Assembly (NCBI RefSeq): GCF_028640845.1
Contig: NC_080539.1
Span: 108,545,054 to 108,609,053 of the forward strand
Direction: 5' to 3'
Origin: Ahaetulla prasina
Taxonomy: Eukaryota; Chordata; Lepidosauria; Squamata; Colubridae
DNA length: 64,000 nucleotides
The first letter of the stretch is position 1, and every line of letters begins with the position of its first letter. This document shows positions 1 through 12,600 of this stretch, one piece after another. A program made the translations under genes and the position numbers. The notes beneath the pieces are model-generated. The model was given only the letters and a program-made list of their open reading frames with translations, was not told where the DNA came from and made no database searches.

Positions 1-477
1 ACTAAATAAATAAATAAAAAATTAAGATGCCCTTGCTTGGTGGACATCTTTGACCAATGACTAGACCTATGAGTTTAGTTATCTCTCAAAGGTTGCTTGG
101 AGCTTTGCCAGCCCACTTCACCTGCACAAAACCTACTGTAGGGGTGTCCAGGCAAATTGGAAGGAGTTTCAACAGTGTTTCAGGTTTACCTGAGTGGGAA
201 ACCAAAAAATACGCATCTCGGGGCTTATTTTAGGCTTGTCCAAGGAAACCAAGAGTGAATTCTAAGTGCTACAGGTTCTCTCAAACCTCATTCCAGGCTT
301 TGTAAAATAAATGGCTATATTCTGTTAAGCTGCTTGCAACTCTCCTCCCTCTTTCATGCTACAATTGGAATATAATCTTTTCTAGCAGGACATCCTTTTA
401 CTCTAAAAGAGATAATTGATTGAAAGGGTTGTGTTCTATATGTGACATCAAAATCCCTCTAAATCAACCTATTAGAG

Positions 478-784
478 CAATGGTGTCAAACTTGATTTTA
501 TTGAGGGGTGCATCAGGGTTGTGTTTGACCTTGGGGGTGGGCATGGTCAGGATGGGCATGGCCAGCTTGATGTCACTCGTGCCGGGGGTGGCCTGGGGTG
601 GCCTGAGCACTCTGCCAGCAAAAACGGAGCTCGGGAGAACCACGCACGACCCTTCTGTGCTCCGTTTTCATTGGGAGAGGCACCATGGGCTGGTCCTTCG
701 CTGTTTCCAGGGTGGTCCTGCATGCCAGATATAAGTACCCCATGGGCTGGATCCAGCCAATAGGCCTTGATTTTGACACCCCTG
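478..784. mobile_element. non-autonomous hAT-like element, family A
   Basis: Ends are near-inverted: caatggtgtcaaacttg at the left and attttgacacccctg at the right, a form of the CAGGGGTGTCAAACTC terminus. Flanking 8-mers are tattagag and tattagta (first six identical), with TA at the centre. No transposase frame is present. Confidence 0.75.
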
Positions 785-1434
785 TATTAGTATCCTCATT
801 TAGCAACTGCCTCAGTGAGTGACCGACCATTAGTAATTGTGATGGGGATGAAGAAGTAACTTTGCAACCAAGGCCCACATTTATAATCTTGGTAGCTTCT
901 CTCTCTTCTATTCTCTGTGTCACATACTTGCCATTACAGTCCATTAGTACACATTTATCCTATTCCTGACCCATTTTTTCTTTTCCCCTTGCAGAGCCGA
1001 GTTCTTGCCTAAACAAGCTGTCTCTTCCTAAGTTGCTTTTCTCCACAGTGCAACACTTCCCTAAAAAGTATTAACTGCAAGTTAACATGCTCAGTTTTGT
1101 GACCTTAATAAGTTGATTAGAATCCTCAGGCAGGCTTGGAGCTATAAGGATGCTAGGCAAACAGCTGGCCTAGTGCATTCCTTTTGATATGTATTCCCTT
1201 GTGTGTCTGCTTACTCTCTCGTCATCCCTTTCTCTCCAATGAATGTAAACATAAACATTTTTGCTAATTATCTCAGTCCCGGGTGAGCATTCTAAAGAAC
1301 AAGGAAGTGATGAAAAATAGCTGTAAGATTTTTTCCTTTTACCCAACTTCCTCACAAGTCATATTTTGGAAACCTTTCCCTCCATTTAGGCTCACTTGGC
1401 TGTTTGGAAGTCATAGCCTTCAGATGCTTTAAAT

Positions 1435-1537
1435 CTAGGGTCTCCAAACTTGTCCACTTTAAGTCTTATGGACTTCTTCAGGAATTCTGGGAGTTGAAGT
1501 TCACAAGTCTTACAGTGGCCAAGTTCGGTGACCCCTG
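1435..1537. mobile_element. short hAT-like MITE, family D
   Basis: A 103-bp element with ends ctagggtctccaaacttg and caagttcggtgacccctg. Flanking 8-mers ctttaaat and ctgtaaat agree at 7 of 8 positions and are centred on TA. Confidence 0.7.
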
Positions 1538-2068
1538 CTGTAAATAAATAATTAAAGCTGAAGTTAAAATCTTAAGCATAGTTGTGGTTAAGAGTTTTAA
1601 CCACGTTTTAACCACATCTGATTTTTCCACTTGGTGACTGCTTTTGTTTAACAACTAAATCAACTGAATTATAAGTACCACTTCTGGGCACTAAATGAGT
1701 AGCTGTGGTTTCCATAGCTTTTTTTTAAACTGTAATCAGAAAGGCTAAGGCTAAAGCCCCCATAACTAACTTGCAAAGATCTAAACTACCACTATGAAGT
1801 AACCAAGAGTTTGATTTGTGTACTGCTTTGCTGCCATTGCAGATTTTTGCATCCCAAGAAGCTTGCTCTGATTTTCCCACTGTTTCTCATAGCCAAAACA
1901 CCTGATACCATTTTAGGGATTGGTTCATTCAAATGCTCAATACCCTATACCCAATATCAATACCCAATATCAATACTCAATACTCAGTAGTTCAGGTTTT
2001 GTTCCATCAAACCATGAGCAATTTAAAGCTGTACAACAAACCTTTTAGGAGGCAACATTTGTTTCCAA

Positions 2069-2200
2069 TCTATATATATAAAAGTGAAAACCACTCATGT
2101 CGCAATCACGAAATCTCCAGAACCATAAAGCCTACAAGCTTGAAATTTGACATGTATGTTCCTTTTGGCTTCTAGGTGCTCACTAAGAAATGATCATCAG
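2069..2200 (+). mobile_element. Helitron-like 5' end fragment
   Basis: It starts TC then tatatatataaaagtga, followed by cagaaccataaagcc, ttgaaatttgacatg and cttctaggtgctcactaaga. This resembles the 5' terminus of animal Helitrons. No matching 3' end (hairpin plus CTRR) was identified, so only the start is supported. Confidence 0.4.
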
Positions 2201-3102
2201 AGTATTAGTATTTCCTATATTATTATTATTAACACGCTCTGGTGCTAAGGAGTTCTACTCCCCCTCCCCACCTGAAAAGAAGTCTATTCCAAATGCAAAA
2301 CACAAGAAGAGGAGAGGAATTTCAGTTTCAGTTTTACTTTCAGAGCAACAAGCAGGGGATAGGATAGGGGAGGCTTCTGTGGTGCAAGGCTGAGGGAGAG
2401 AAGGGGATAGGATAGGAGAGGCTTCTGTCAAGCTGTAAGTGTCAATTTATCAAGCCCAATCACATAGTTTCATAGCGGAGCACGAGTATTGAGCTAGTTA
2501 GAAATAAACAAGAAAACACTTCTCATTTTTTTCTCCCCTGCTAATTATTTTATAATCAATACTGAAGAAATGAATAAATAAGGTGATTCATTTAAGCATA
2601 AATATAATTTTAAAGAACAATATGTCTTTTAAAAATGTATCTAATTTACTGAAACTCTCCTCTAATGAATCAAATATATGTTGATATTGACTAAGCTAAG
2701 GATGTTATATGCCAATTTATTTCAAGGAAATGAATTTGTATTCCCCAACTTATAAAGGCATTCCTTTTAAAAATATATAAGTAACAATTTTATTGACAAT
2801 TGAATTTTCTGCAGATTTAAGGTTGTTAAACAGGGGCATGTTTTTCCTGAGAAATGTGGATATGTCAAGAACTATGTATTCAGATTTAAATCCCAAGATC
2901 TCTAAAATGTATAAACAAACAAAAAAATTAAGACAGAAAAGTTCTGTGTTATTTAAGATTGCGGTGGGGTGGGGGGAGAAGCAATCTTGAAATCAACTGA
3001 AACTATCATTTGTAAGCAGTATCAAAACTGTTTTAATAACAACCACTCATTATTTGGTTGTTTCTAAAATTATCCTCTTATTTGGGTTCTTCTTTTAAAG
3101 TG

Positions 3103-3300
3103 GCCTATAGTTTTTGGTGCTTTCAAGTCAGTGTTGACTCCTGGCAACTGCCTGCAGTTTTCTTGGTAGCATTTTCAGATGTGGATTGCCACTGCCTCCT
3201 TTCTGGGGCTGAAAAAGAGTGACTGGCCCAAGATCATTCAGCTGGGTTCATGCCTAAGGGAAGACTAGAACTCACATCTCCCAGTTTTTAGCCAGGTTTT
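3103..3300 (+). mobile_element. SINE fragment, truncated by a LINE
   Basis: Contains gctttcaagtcagtgttgac, tggattgccactgcctcc and gtgactggcccaagatc, a block common in squamate SINEs. The 3' part is cut off where the L2-like LINE tail begins. Confidence 0.5.
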
Positions 3301-6098
3301 TATTTATTTATTTTATTTATTTATTTATTTATTTATTTATTATTTAAATTTGTATACCGCCCTTCTCCCGAAGGACTCAGGGCGGTTCACAGCCAGGTAA
3401 AAATACAATACAATAAATACAAATTAAAATACAATTAAAAAACTTATTAAAATTGGCCAGGATTAAAATTTGGAGCTAAAAACCCATTAAAACCCATTAA
3501 AACACTAACCCAGTCCAGCGCAGATGAATAAGTAGGTTTTAAGCTCGCGGCGAAAGGTTCGGAGGTCCGGAAGTTGACGAAGTCCTGGGGGGAGTTCGTT
3601 CCAGAGGGCGGGAGCCCCCACAGAGAAGGCCCTCCCCCGGGGCGCCGCCAGACGACACTGTCGCGCCGACGGCACCCTGAGGAGCCCCTCTCTGTGAGAG
3701 CGCACGGGTCGGTGAGAGGTATTCGGTAGCAGCAGGCGGTCCCGTAAGTATCCCGGCCCTATGCCATGGAGCGCTTTAAAGACATTCACCAACACCTTGA
3801 AGCGCACCCGGAAGGCCACAGGTAGCCAGTGCAGCCGGCGCAGGATAGGTGTCACTCGGGAGCCACGAGGGGCTCCCTCCATCACCACAAGAGCTGCATT
3901 CTGGACTAACTGTAGCCTCCGGATGCCCCTCAAGGGGAGCCCCATGTAGAGAGCATTGCAGTAGTCCAGACGAGACGTCACAAGGGCGTGAGTGACTGTG
4001 CACAAGGCATCCCGGTCTAGAAAGGGGCGCAATTGGCGCACCAGGCGAACCTGGTGGAAAGCTCTCCTGGAGACGGCCGTCAAATGGTCTTCAAAAGACA
4101 GCCGTTCATCCAGGAGAACGCCCAAATTGCGCACCCTCTCCATCGGGGCCAATGACCCGCCCCCGACAGTCAGCCGCGGACTCAGCTGACTGTACCGGGA
4201 TGCCGGCATCCACAGCCACTCCGTCTTGGAGGGATTGAGCTTGAGCCTGTTCCTCCCCATCCAGACCCGTACGGCCTCCAGACACCGGGACAGCACTTCA
4301 ATGGCTTCATTGGGGTGGCCCGTGTGAAAAGTACAGCTGGGTGTCATCAGCGTACAGCTGGTACCTCACACGAAGCCACTGATGATCTCACCCAGCGGCT
4401 TCATATAGATGTTGAACAAAGGCGAGAGAATCGGCCCTGCGGCACCCACAAGTGAGGCGCCGCGGGTGACCTCTGCCCGTCAACACCGTCTGCGACGGTC
4501 GGAGAGATAGGAGGAGAACCACCGATAAACGGTGCCTCCCACTCCCAATCCCCAACCGCGCAGCAGGATACCAGGGTCGATGGTATCGAACGGCGCTGAG
4601 AGGTCTAATAGGACCAGGGCAGAGGAATAACCCCTATCCCTGGCCCTCCAGAGATCATCCACCAACGCGACCAAAGCCGTCTCAGTGCTGTAACCGGGCC
4701 GGAAGCCGGACTGGAACGGGTCCAGATAGACAGTTTCCTCCAGGTGAAGGGGAAACTGATATGCCACCATACTCTCTACAACCTTCGCCGCGAAGCGAAG
4801 GTTGGAGACTGGACGATAATTACCTAAAACAGCCGGGTCCAAGGAAGGCTTCTTGAGGAGGGGCCTCACCACCGCCTCTTTCAAGGTGGCCGGAAAGACT
4901 CCCTCCAACAAAGAAGCACTCGTAATCCCCTGGAGCTAGTCTCGTGTCACCTCCTGAGTGGCCAGCACCAGCCAGGAGGGGCACGGGTCCAGTAAACATG
5001 TGGTGGCATTCAATCTACCCAGCAACCTGTCCATGTCCTCGGGAGTCACCGGGTCAAACTCATCCCACACAACATCACCAAGACCGCCCTCAGACGTCCC
5101 GTCCGAATCGCTGCAATCTTGGTCCAGACCGTCCTTCAGCTGAACGATTTTATCGTATAGATAACCGTTAAACTCCTCAGCACGTCCCTGCAACGGGTCA
5201 TCCCGCTCCCCCTGGTGAAGGAGGGAGCGGGTCACCCGAAACAGGGCAGCTGGGCGGTTATCTGCCGGCGCAATGAGGGAGGAGGCGTAGCAACGCCTCG
5301 CTTCCCTCAGTGCCACTAGGTAGGTCCTAGTATAGGATCTAACTAGTGTCCGATCAGCCTCTGAACGGCTGGACCTCCAGGAACTCTCTAGGCGTCTTCT
5401 CCGGCGTTTCATCCCCCTCAGCTCCTCGGAGAACCAAGGAGCCGGTTGGGATCTACGCGGGCCAGAGGCCGCAAAGGCACGACACGGTCTAAAGCCCCGG
5501 CCGCAGCCCGTTCCCAGGCTGCAGCCAGTTCCTCTGCCGTGCCGTGAGCCAGACCCTCAGGAAATGGCCCAAGCTCCGTCCGGAACCTCTCTGGGTCCAT
5601 CAGGCGCCTGGGACGGTACCAACGTAATGGTTCCGTCTCCCTGCGGTGTTGGGTAGCGGTCAGAAAGTCCAGGCGAAGGAGAGTGATCTGACCATGACAA
5701 AGGTTCAATGACTATTTCCTTTAAGTCCAGATCTCTCAACCACTGACCAGAGACAAAAATCAGGTCCAGTGTGCCACCCCCGATGTGAGTGGGGCCATCC
5801 ACTACTTGAGTCAGGTCCAAGGCCGTCATGGAAGCCAAGAACTCCCGAGCTACCGTCGATGACGAGCCGGCAGATGGCAGGTTAAAGTCCCCCATGACTA
5901 AAAGTCTGGGGGTCTCCACCGCCACCCCGGCAAGCACCTCTAGGAGCTCGGGCAGGGCAGCTGTCACGCAGCAAGGAGCCAGGTACGCGACCAGCAAGCC
6001 CATCTGACATCTATGACCCCACCTCACAAAGAGGGATTCACACCCGGCTATCTGAGGTACAGTGGTCTCCCTCGGCTCTAGACTCTCTTTAATCTGCC
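3301..6098 (-). mobile_element. L2/CR1-clade LINE, 5'-truncated and broken
   Basis: On the minus strand the element runs from a truncated endonuclease domain (about 6027-5557; GDFNLPSAG, then a broken SDH region) through a linker (5412-4936) to reverse transcriptase (4911-3505). RT landmarks are [40 protein letters not shown], the YADD box near 4340 and a C-terminal LHWLP block. The frame is interrupted at about 5700, 5415, 4920, 4480 and 4350. The 3' end carries the hairpin gccctgagtccttcgggaga and a (TTTA)n tail at 3301-3342. The same family is present nearly complete at 42958-47775. The 5' end is lost near 6098. Confidence 0.88.
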
Positions 6099-6149
6099 TT
6101 AACTATTATGCCACGTTGCCATCATGTGACGTATCACGGCATTTTTCCC

Positions 6150-6228
6150 ATTTGCAGAGCTAGGATGGGCATGGCCTGCATGTGATGCATCTGGCCCATG
6201 GGCTGCCAGTTTGACGCACCTATCTTAG
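6150..6228. mobile_element. hAT-like family A, one end only
   Basis: Contains gatgggcatggcctgcatg and ends ccagtttgacgcaccta, matching the right end of the family A elements at 478-784 and 16400-17048. The left end is missing. Confidence 0.5.
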
Positions 6229-6415
6229 AGTGACTGCTAAAGGTTTTTTTCAATTAGCCATAAACAATTTGAAAACATTAGATGCTAGCAGTGCTGTTGA
6301 TTCACAAAATTACATACAAAGTTCTGGCAGCAAATTAAACAAATAATTTCTGGACAAATTGTGGAAGAGGAGATTTGTTTCTTTCAGAAGCTGCCATGTC
6401 CCCTTAGAAGCAGAT

Positions 6416-6682
6416 CAATGATGAAATCCAAATTTTTTTACTACCGGTTCTGTGGGCATGGCTTGGTGGGCATGGTGTGGCTTGGTGGGCGTGGCTTGGT
6501 GGGCATGGCAGGGGAAGGATACTGCAAAATCTCCATTCCCTCCCCACTCTGGGGCCAGCCAGAGGTGGTATTTGCCGGGTCTCTGAACTACTCAAAATTT
6601 CCGCTACCGGTTCTCCGAACTGCTCAAAATTTCCGCTACTGGTTCTCCAGAACCTGTCAGAACCTGCTGGATTTCACCTCTG
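6416..6682. mobile_element. hAT-like element, GGTGAAATCC end variant
   Basis: Ends are caatgatgaaatcc and ggatttcacctctg, flanked by a perfect 8-bp duplication aagcagat. The interior has a run of gggcgtggcttggtgggca-type repeats (6450-6510) and tctccagaacctgtcagaac. It lies 213 bp upstream of THEMIS exon 2. No coding capacity. Confidence 0.85.
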
Positions 6683-6895
6683 AAGCAGATGAAGGTGAAG
6701 GTTACCAAGTCTTAAAATAATTATCTTGGTTCTCACTTGATATTTACTCCCAGACTAATAGATAGTATCTAACATGTGCATTAAAGATGAAAATATATTT
6801 CTTCTCAAAGATGAAACAGTAGAATGTTTAGAACTGTATTGTAATGCTGCTAATAAAATCAGTAAAACTTCTTTTATCTTCACATTATCTCTTAG

Positions 6896-7054
6896 GTTCA
6901 ATGTATGAAAAGCTTGGCCATGAATGTTGCTTGTCCACAGGTGATGTGATTAAAGTTGTTGCATTAGAAATTAAAAAAATTCTTGCAAACAATCTAGGAA
7001 GTGAAGACGTAAGCATACAGTCCACTACAGCAGAACTACCTCTAAATTTTCCAG
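6896..7054 (+). CDS. THEMIS: THEMIS exon 2 (N-terminal CABIT domain, part)
   Basis: This internal exon encodes part of the first CABIT domain of THEMIS, a cytosolic T-lineage adaptor that acts downstream of the T-cell receptor with GRB2 and the SHP1 phosphatase (family knowledge). The read-out begins G-SMYEKLGHECCLSTGDVIK and ends LPLNFP-G, which resembles the mammalian exon 2 product including the ECC-STG core. An acceptor (ctcttag) lies directly before 6896 and a donor (gtacag) follows 7054. The exon starts and ends in phase 1, so the last G codon is completed by the next exon. An ATG upstream at 6844 is in frame but lies before the acceptor and is not a start. The first coding exon, with the initiator Met, was not found in bases 1-6895. 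Confidence 0.93.
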
Positions 7055-7429
7055 GTACAGTACAATATTTTTCTCCTTTGATAAGAAAGCTAGTAAGCAG
7101 AGACAAAGAGCATAAAATAGTTTTGAAGTAGTTTTTTTTCCCAGTGTCCCATCTTCTTCTCCTAAATTAATCTCTGTGATACATAGCAGTCAGCCTTATA
7201 TAAAAGATGAACAATTGTGGACCAAAAAAAGAAATCCTAAATCCCAAGTCAATACCAACAATTTATGTCATTACATTTTACAGATAGATACTGTAGAAAT
7301 AGCAATGCATTTTCCACAGCATACAATTCCCGCCATAAATGCTAGAGTATCAAAAGTTACACTTCAAGCACAGAACCAAATTAATTTTCACTTCCTGGTT
7401 CTCTAAATTTCTCACTAAACCTTCTTCTA

Positions 7430-7503
7430 AGGCAGCATGCTGGCTGGGGAATTCTAGGAGTTGAAATCCATATGTCTTAAAGTTGCCAAGTTAGGAAACC
7501 CTT
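7430..7503. mobile_element. hAT-like family D, partial
   Basis: Carries gaattctaggagttgaaatc and ends ccaagttaggaaaccc, matching the 1435-1537 element. The left terminus is lost. Confidence 0.45.
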
Positions 7504-7930
7504 GCTCTAGAGAAAAAAGAAAAAGGTAATAAGAAAAACATTTTCCAAATATATATAGGTGCTCTTCCCTTTATCCCTCCATCCCCTTATTCTAATAAAA
7601 CAGTTTCAGTGGCTCTGATTAAGATGGAAATAAAAACACCTTTCAGGGATTTCATTTGCAGAACTTTTTGCTTCTTAATATTCCAAAGCTGTAATTAGAA
7701 CTAGGTGACCCAAATCCTGCCATGCCTAAATACAAAACTCATTTGTAAAGCTCCCACTCATGACTGTCACCATTCATCACATTACAGGTAATCACCAGTC
7801 ACTTAACAATCACTTATGACCAGTCACTTAACAATCATTCAGATTTACAACAGACCTCTCCAGAGCTACCTAAGTGCCATTTTCAGAGTTATGATGGCCA
7901 CACACACAGTCACAGGATCATATTTTGGGC

Positions 7931-8111
7931 CAGTGGTGGGTTTCATTTACCTTTGCTACCAGTTTGCTCGCGGTTCGTTCTGCGCATGTGCAGAAGCTTC
8001 CACACATATGCAGAGCGTATTTGATGACCTCCAGGTGTGTGGGCAGAGCTTCCCGTCGCCGCTACTACTGGTTCGCCGGAACCACGGTGAACCGGTAGCA
8101 ACCCACCGCTG
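7931..8111. mobile_element. hAT-like element, family B (TGGTGGG ends)
   Basis: A 181-bp element starting cagtggtgggtttcat and ending caacccaccgctg, with a perfect 8-bp duplication ttttgggc on both sides. It is inserted in an older AC-rich MITE-like repeat with cagtcacttaacaatca motifs (about 7787-8345). Confidence 0.88.
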
Positions 8112-8431
8112 TTTTGGGCACTTGGCAACTTGGCTCACTTATATGCCTGTTTGCAATGTCCCACCATCACGTGCCAGTGGTTTGTGATGGGTTTTTTTAA
8201 CCAGTTTTCAGCATTTAGTTCCAGTTTCCAGCAAAAAAAAAAAAAGCACATTGGGGAAAATGGATTTGCTTAGCAACCATCATAAAAACAACTTTGTAAG
8301 TTTGAGTCCTGTCACATGATACCTCAACTTACAACCACAACAACTTGCAGCCGAATTTCTGGGCTCAATTACATCTGAAAGTCAATTTTCTTTTTCCAGA
8401 GTCCTGACCAATAGCTCCAACAAAGACTTCC

Positions 8432-8621
8432 TGTTATGTATTCATGTTTGTACCTTTAAATATTTGAGCGGGAAATCAGCACGTTGCTGATTGGACGAAG
8501 CCTCCAGTAGAATTGTATAAAAGGAGAGGTTTTTCCCCCAGCCTGTTGCTGGGTTCACCCTATATTAAAGAGCTGTTGTCACTACCCTGGTCTCCAGCCT
8601 CGTTACTTCCCGAACTTAACA
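8432..8621 (+). repeat. Gypsy 5' LTR
   Basis: Begins TGTTA and ends TAACA. It contains a TATA-like box (tataaaagg at about 8517) and an attaaa poly(A)-like signal near 8564. It is identical to the 3' LTR except for T versus C in agaa[t/c]tgtataaaag. Confidence 0.95.
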
Positions 8622-8640
8622 TTGGCGACGAAGGTGGGAT
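8622..8640 (+). promoter_or_regulatory. Gypsy primer-binding site
   Basis: Directly after the 5' LTR the sequence is ttggcgacgaaggtgggat, where a tRNA 3' end would prime minus-strand synthesis. The tRNA species was not determined. Confidence 0.7.
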
Positions 8641-8718
8641 CTCGAGGCTAAGGAGAACCAGAACCGAGCTGAAGCACGATAGACCCGAACCCAGCAAACT
8701 CAGGGCAGAAAAGCGGAG

Positions 8719-9600
8719 ATGGCCAGTTACACTCCGCCCGCACCGTTTGACCCGGCTAAGGAGAAATGGGGAACGTATATGACCCGTTTGAAAGCTTTCT
8801 AGAAGCCAACGAACTGCAAGGAGTTCCAGATAACCGAAAAGGGCTTATTTCTTAAGCCACTGTGGTCGGAGGTCATTGATATCGCGGAAGCCCTGGCAGA
8901 GCCAACGCCGTTGCAGTCGGTGTCATGGCCAACTCTACAGACTTTACTAAAAACCACGCCGTCCAAATACGTGCGGCGGTTTGAATTCGGAGGCGAAGGC
9001 AGATGGAGGCGAAACCATCGGTGACTACATGGCCGCCCTAAGAAAAGCGCCCAAGGACTGCGGATACGCGACCTAGGCGAGGTGCTCCTCGAGCAACTCA
9101 TCCGAGGCGTCAAAGACATCCGTTTGCGGCGGCGGCTGCTAGCAAAGAGCAACCTAACGCTGGCCACGCTCTGGGCGAAGCCAGAGCACATGAAATGTCC
9201 ACCCAAGCGGCGGAGACACTGCAGAAGCCTGTCCCACCAAAGGCGGCGCGAAGGCAACCCGGTGCACCAGGAGGAGGTTCAGACCGAATCCGGCGGTGAA
9301 GACGAGGAAGGGTCTGCCGCACCGAAACGCGACAAAGGGGACCGAGGCGAATGCGGAAGCTGCGGGGTCAACACCAGCGCCAACGCTGCAAGTTTAAGGA
9401 CGCGACATGTCGGCGGTGTGGGAAGAAAGGGCACCTAGCTCAAGTTTGTCGAGCGCCCAACCTTCCTGCCGAAAATTCAAATCGGCCAATCAGAGCGGAA
9501 TCGGCAAGGCGACCCGCGATTGGTTCAAACAAAAAGGCGGATTCAACCAAACAACTGTGGTCATAGGTCACCGACCCAAGTGGAAAAGAAGATCTTCACC
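8719..9600 (+). pseudogene. Gypsy gag, broken
   Basis: A likely start ATG at 8719 opens a gag-like product, followed by frame changes near 8800, 9000 and 9070. Near the end a retroviral-type zinc knuckle CRRCGKKGHLAQVC (CX2CX4HX4C) is encoded at about 9408-9449. Gag would form the particle and bind RNA; this copy cannot make a continuous product as written. Confidence 0.85.
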
Positions 9601-12600
9601 AAGCCAAAAATAGAGGGAGTACGGTGCGGCTTGAAGTAGACACGGGATCAGCGATCACCATCATGTCCTGGGACACTTTGGCGAAGTCGCTGCCGTCCGT
9701 CGCGGCGCCACCTGCAAGCACAACGGCTACGAGTCCACGACTACCAGGGAATCGCATCCCTGTTCGAGGACCACCTCCGTCCGAGTCGAGTACGGTCCAC
9801 ACAAGAAGACCCTGCCCATCACGATCGTCGAAGGAACTCTGCCCAGTCTGTTGGGACTAGACTGGTTTCGTGCCCTGGGCATGGGAGTGACTGGCATCTA
9901 CAGAAGTGACTGTAACCTGAAAGACATTCTCTTTAACGAGTTCGAAGATGTCTTCAAGGACTGCCTGGGCAAGTACAAGGGGACCCCTATTTCCTTCAAC
10001 TTAGACCCCCAGGTAGCTCCCATTAGGCTTAAGGCGAGGAGAGTCCCTTTGCCCTAAAACCAAAATCGATAAGGAGCTGGACAAGCTCATAAATCAGGGA
10101 TTTTGGTGCCAGTCGATCACGCAAAGTGGGAGACGCCAATCGTCACCCAATAAAGCCGGACGGGTCAATTAGAATTTGCGCTGACTACAAGGCGACGCTT
10201 AACAAAGCCTTACAGAAAAGCGCTTACCGGTTCCGTGGTGCAACACTTATTGCACTCTTTGGGGCAAGGGCAAGTCTTTGCAAAGTTAGACTTGGCCCAA
10301 GCCTACCAACAACTGCCCGTAGGCGCCCGCACAGCCGAAGCCCAAACGATTGTAACGCACAGGGGGGCCTTCAAGTGCACCCGATTGCAATTTGGGGTCA
10401 GTGTGGCACCAGGGCTGTTCCAAAACCTAATGGAACGACTACTGCAGGGGCTCCCAGGGGTAGTCCCCTACTTCGATGATGTCCTAATTTCAGGGGAAAA
10501 CATGGAGGAATTGGGGGAGCGGTTAAGAAAGGTTTTGGGCATTTTCCGGACAGCCGGATTAAAAGTCAAGGCAAACAAATGCCAGATAGGGGTCGAATCC
10601 GTCGATTTCTTGGGCTACCGGATAGACAAGAAAGGAATTCACCCCACTGAGAGCAAGGTTAAGGCAATTAAGAAGGCTCCAGCGCCCAAAAACAAAGCAG
10701 AGCTGCAGGCATTCCTGGGATTGGTGAATTTTTACGCGGTCTTTTAAAGAACAAAGCAACCGTTGGAACCGCTGCATAGGCTCTTAGGAAAAATACTGTT
10801 TGGTCTTGGGAAAGTCAGAAAATAGGGCTTTTGAAGCAGTAAAGAACCTGCTCTCAAGTGATAGCCTGCTCATCCAATATCACAACTCATTACCCCTAGT
10901 GCTGGTTTGCGATGCCTCCCTTATGGGGTGGGGCTGTACTCAGCCATAGACTTCAAAGCGGCACAGAAGCCCCTATAGCTTTTACTCTAGAACGATGTCC
11001 TCCCAGAGAGAACTACAGCCAGCTAGATAAAGAAGCACTAGCCATTGTGTCAGGGGTTAAAAATTCCACGAATATGTCTTTGGGCGGAATTTTGAAATCG
11101 TGACTGACCACAGACCGCTACTAGGATACTGGCTGGCGACCGCCCAGCGCCTGTGGCACTTTCGCCACGACTGACCCGATGGACTATATTCTTAGCCGCT
11201 TATTCGTACAAGCTGCAGCATCGACCAGGAAAAGAAGTGGGGCATGCAGGCGCGTTAAGCGATGCCCACTACCAGGGGCGATCAAGACCCCACTCCGGGA
11301 CGCCCATCCTACTTATTGACTCTTTGGACTCTGGCCCAGTCACATCTAAGGAAGTGGCTCGGGCATCATACCGGGACATTGTGTTAAGGACTGTACCGGT
11401 TGGGTACAGAGAGGGTGGCCGCCGGGCAACGGTTCAAAGAATTTGTTAAAACGTGATGAGCTCTCGGCTCAAGGGGTGCCTGTTATGGGGTGATCGTGTA
11501 ATAATTCCTGATAAATTAAGGGAAAGGTATTGGACCTCCTCCACGAGGTCACCCAGGGATCGTAAGGATGAAGGGTTAGCTAGAAGCTATGTGTGGTGGC
11601 CACTCATGGACGCAGAGATTGCTGAGAGGGTAGGGAAATGCCAGGCTTGCCAAGAGTCCAGACCTCTACCCCAACGGCCCCAGTCAGAGAATGGGAAAAG
11701 CCCCAAGGGCCCTGGTCAAGAATCCACATTGATTTTGCTGGCCCCTTCCACGGCCAAACGTTCCTAGTGGTTGTTGATGCATTCTCTAAATGGTTGGAGA
11801 TCATACTCATGAAATCCACTACGGCCGAGCAGTAATCGCAGCCCTCGCCACCTATTTGCAACTCACGGGTTGCGGACACTCTGGTGTCCGACAATGAGCC
11901 TCAATTCACGGCAGCCCAGTTTGAAGAATACCTGGCAGAGGAGGCATCCGACATGCCCTCTCTGCGCCTTTCCACCCTGCGTCGAATGGCCTTGCAGGCG
12001 TTCCGTCCGGGCGCTAAGGAGGCGTGTCAGGCTCAAGCCAGGTGACTGGCAAACAAAGATAGACTTTTCTTAGCCGTTCAGCACAGAACCCCAAGCACGG
12101 CCACGGAAAAGCCCAGCCGAATTACTAATGGGACGAAACTCCGGTGCCCACTTGACCGTTTGAATCCCATTACACACCAGAGGGTTACAAGGGGAACTAG
12201 AAAAGACAAGGAAATGAGCATAGGCGACGGTGTGGCCCGAAACTATGGGGACGGCCCTAGTTGGTTCGCAGGACAAATAATAAAGATAACCGGCCCAAAA
12301 TCGTACGTGGTAGAGCTACCAGACAACCGAGTGTGGAGGCGCCACATAGATCAGATAAGGAAACGAATAACTGATCAAACCGAACCAAATGAAACAGATC
12401 ATGACCAATACCAATTTGAATTCACAGCTGACAATGACCCGGGGGAGGCGCAAGACTTAGCTGAGGTCCCAGAGTTCCAGCGACGCCATCAGGTTCCCGA
12501 GGGAAACAGCAGGGAAAGTTTCAAAAATAATCCAAGGCCGGATGGCCAAGAAAAAGAGTCGGCCAATAATCCGGGGCCCGTTGGCTCAGAGAAAGAGCTG

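Larger units (their letters stand above)
1..6895 (+). other. THEMIS: presumed THEMIS intron 1 (part)
   Basis: No THEMIS first coding exon was found here. The stretch holds the transposon copies listed separately. In 785-1434 and 2210-3100 I see only AT-rich sequence without a recognisable gene. Small duplications are present: short CAATA-type tandem copies at about 1934-1990, and a block containing ggggataggatagg repeated near 2355 and 2403. The intron assignment is inferred from exon 2 beginning in phase 1 at 6896. Confidence 0.55.

Noticed and set aside
6844..7131. An ATG at 6844 opening a 95-codon frame through THEMIS exon 2
   Set aside because: A clear acceptor at 6891-6895 and family alignment start the exon at 6896, and the frame continues past the donor into intron.
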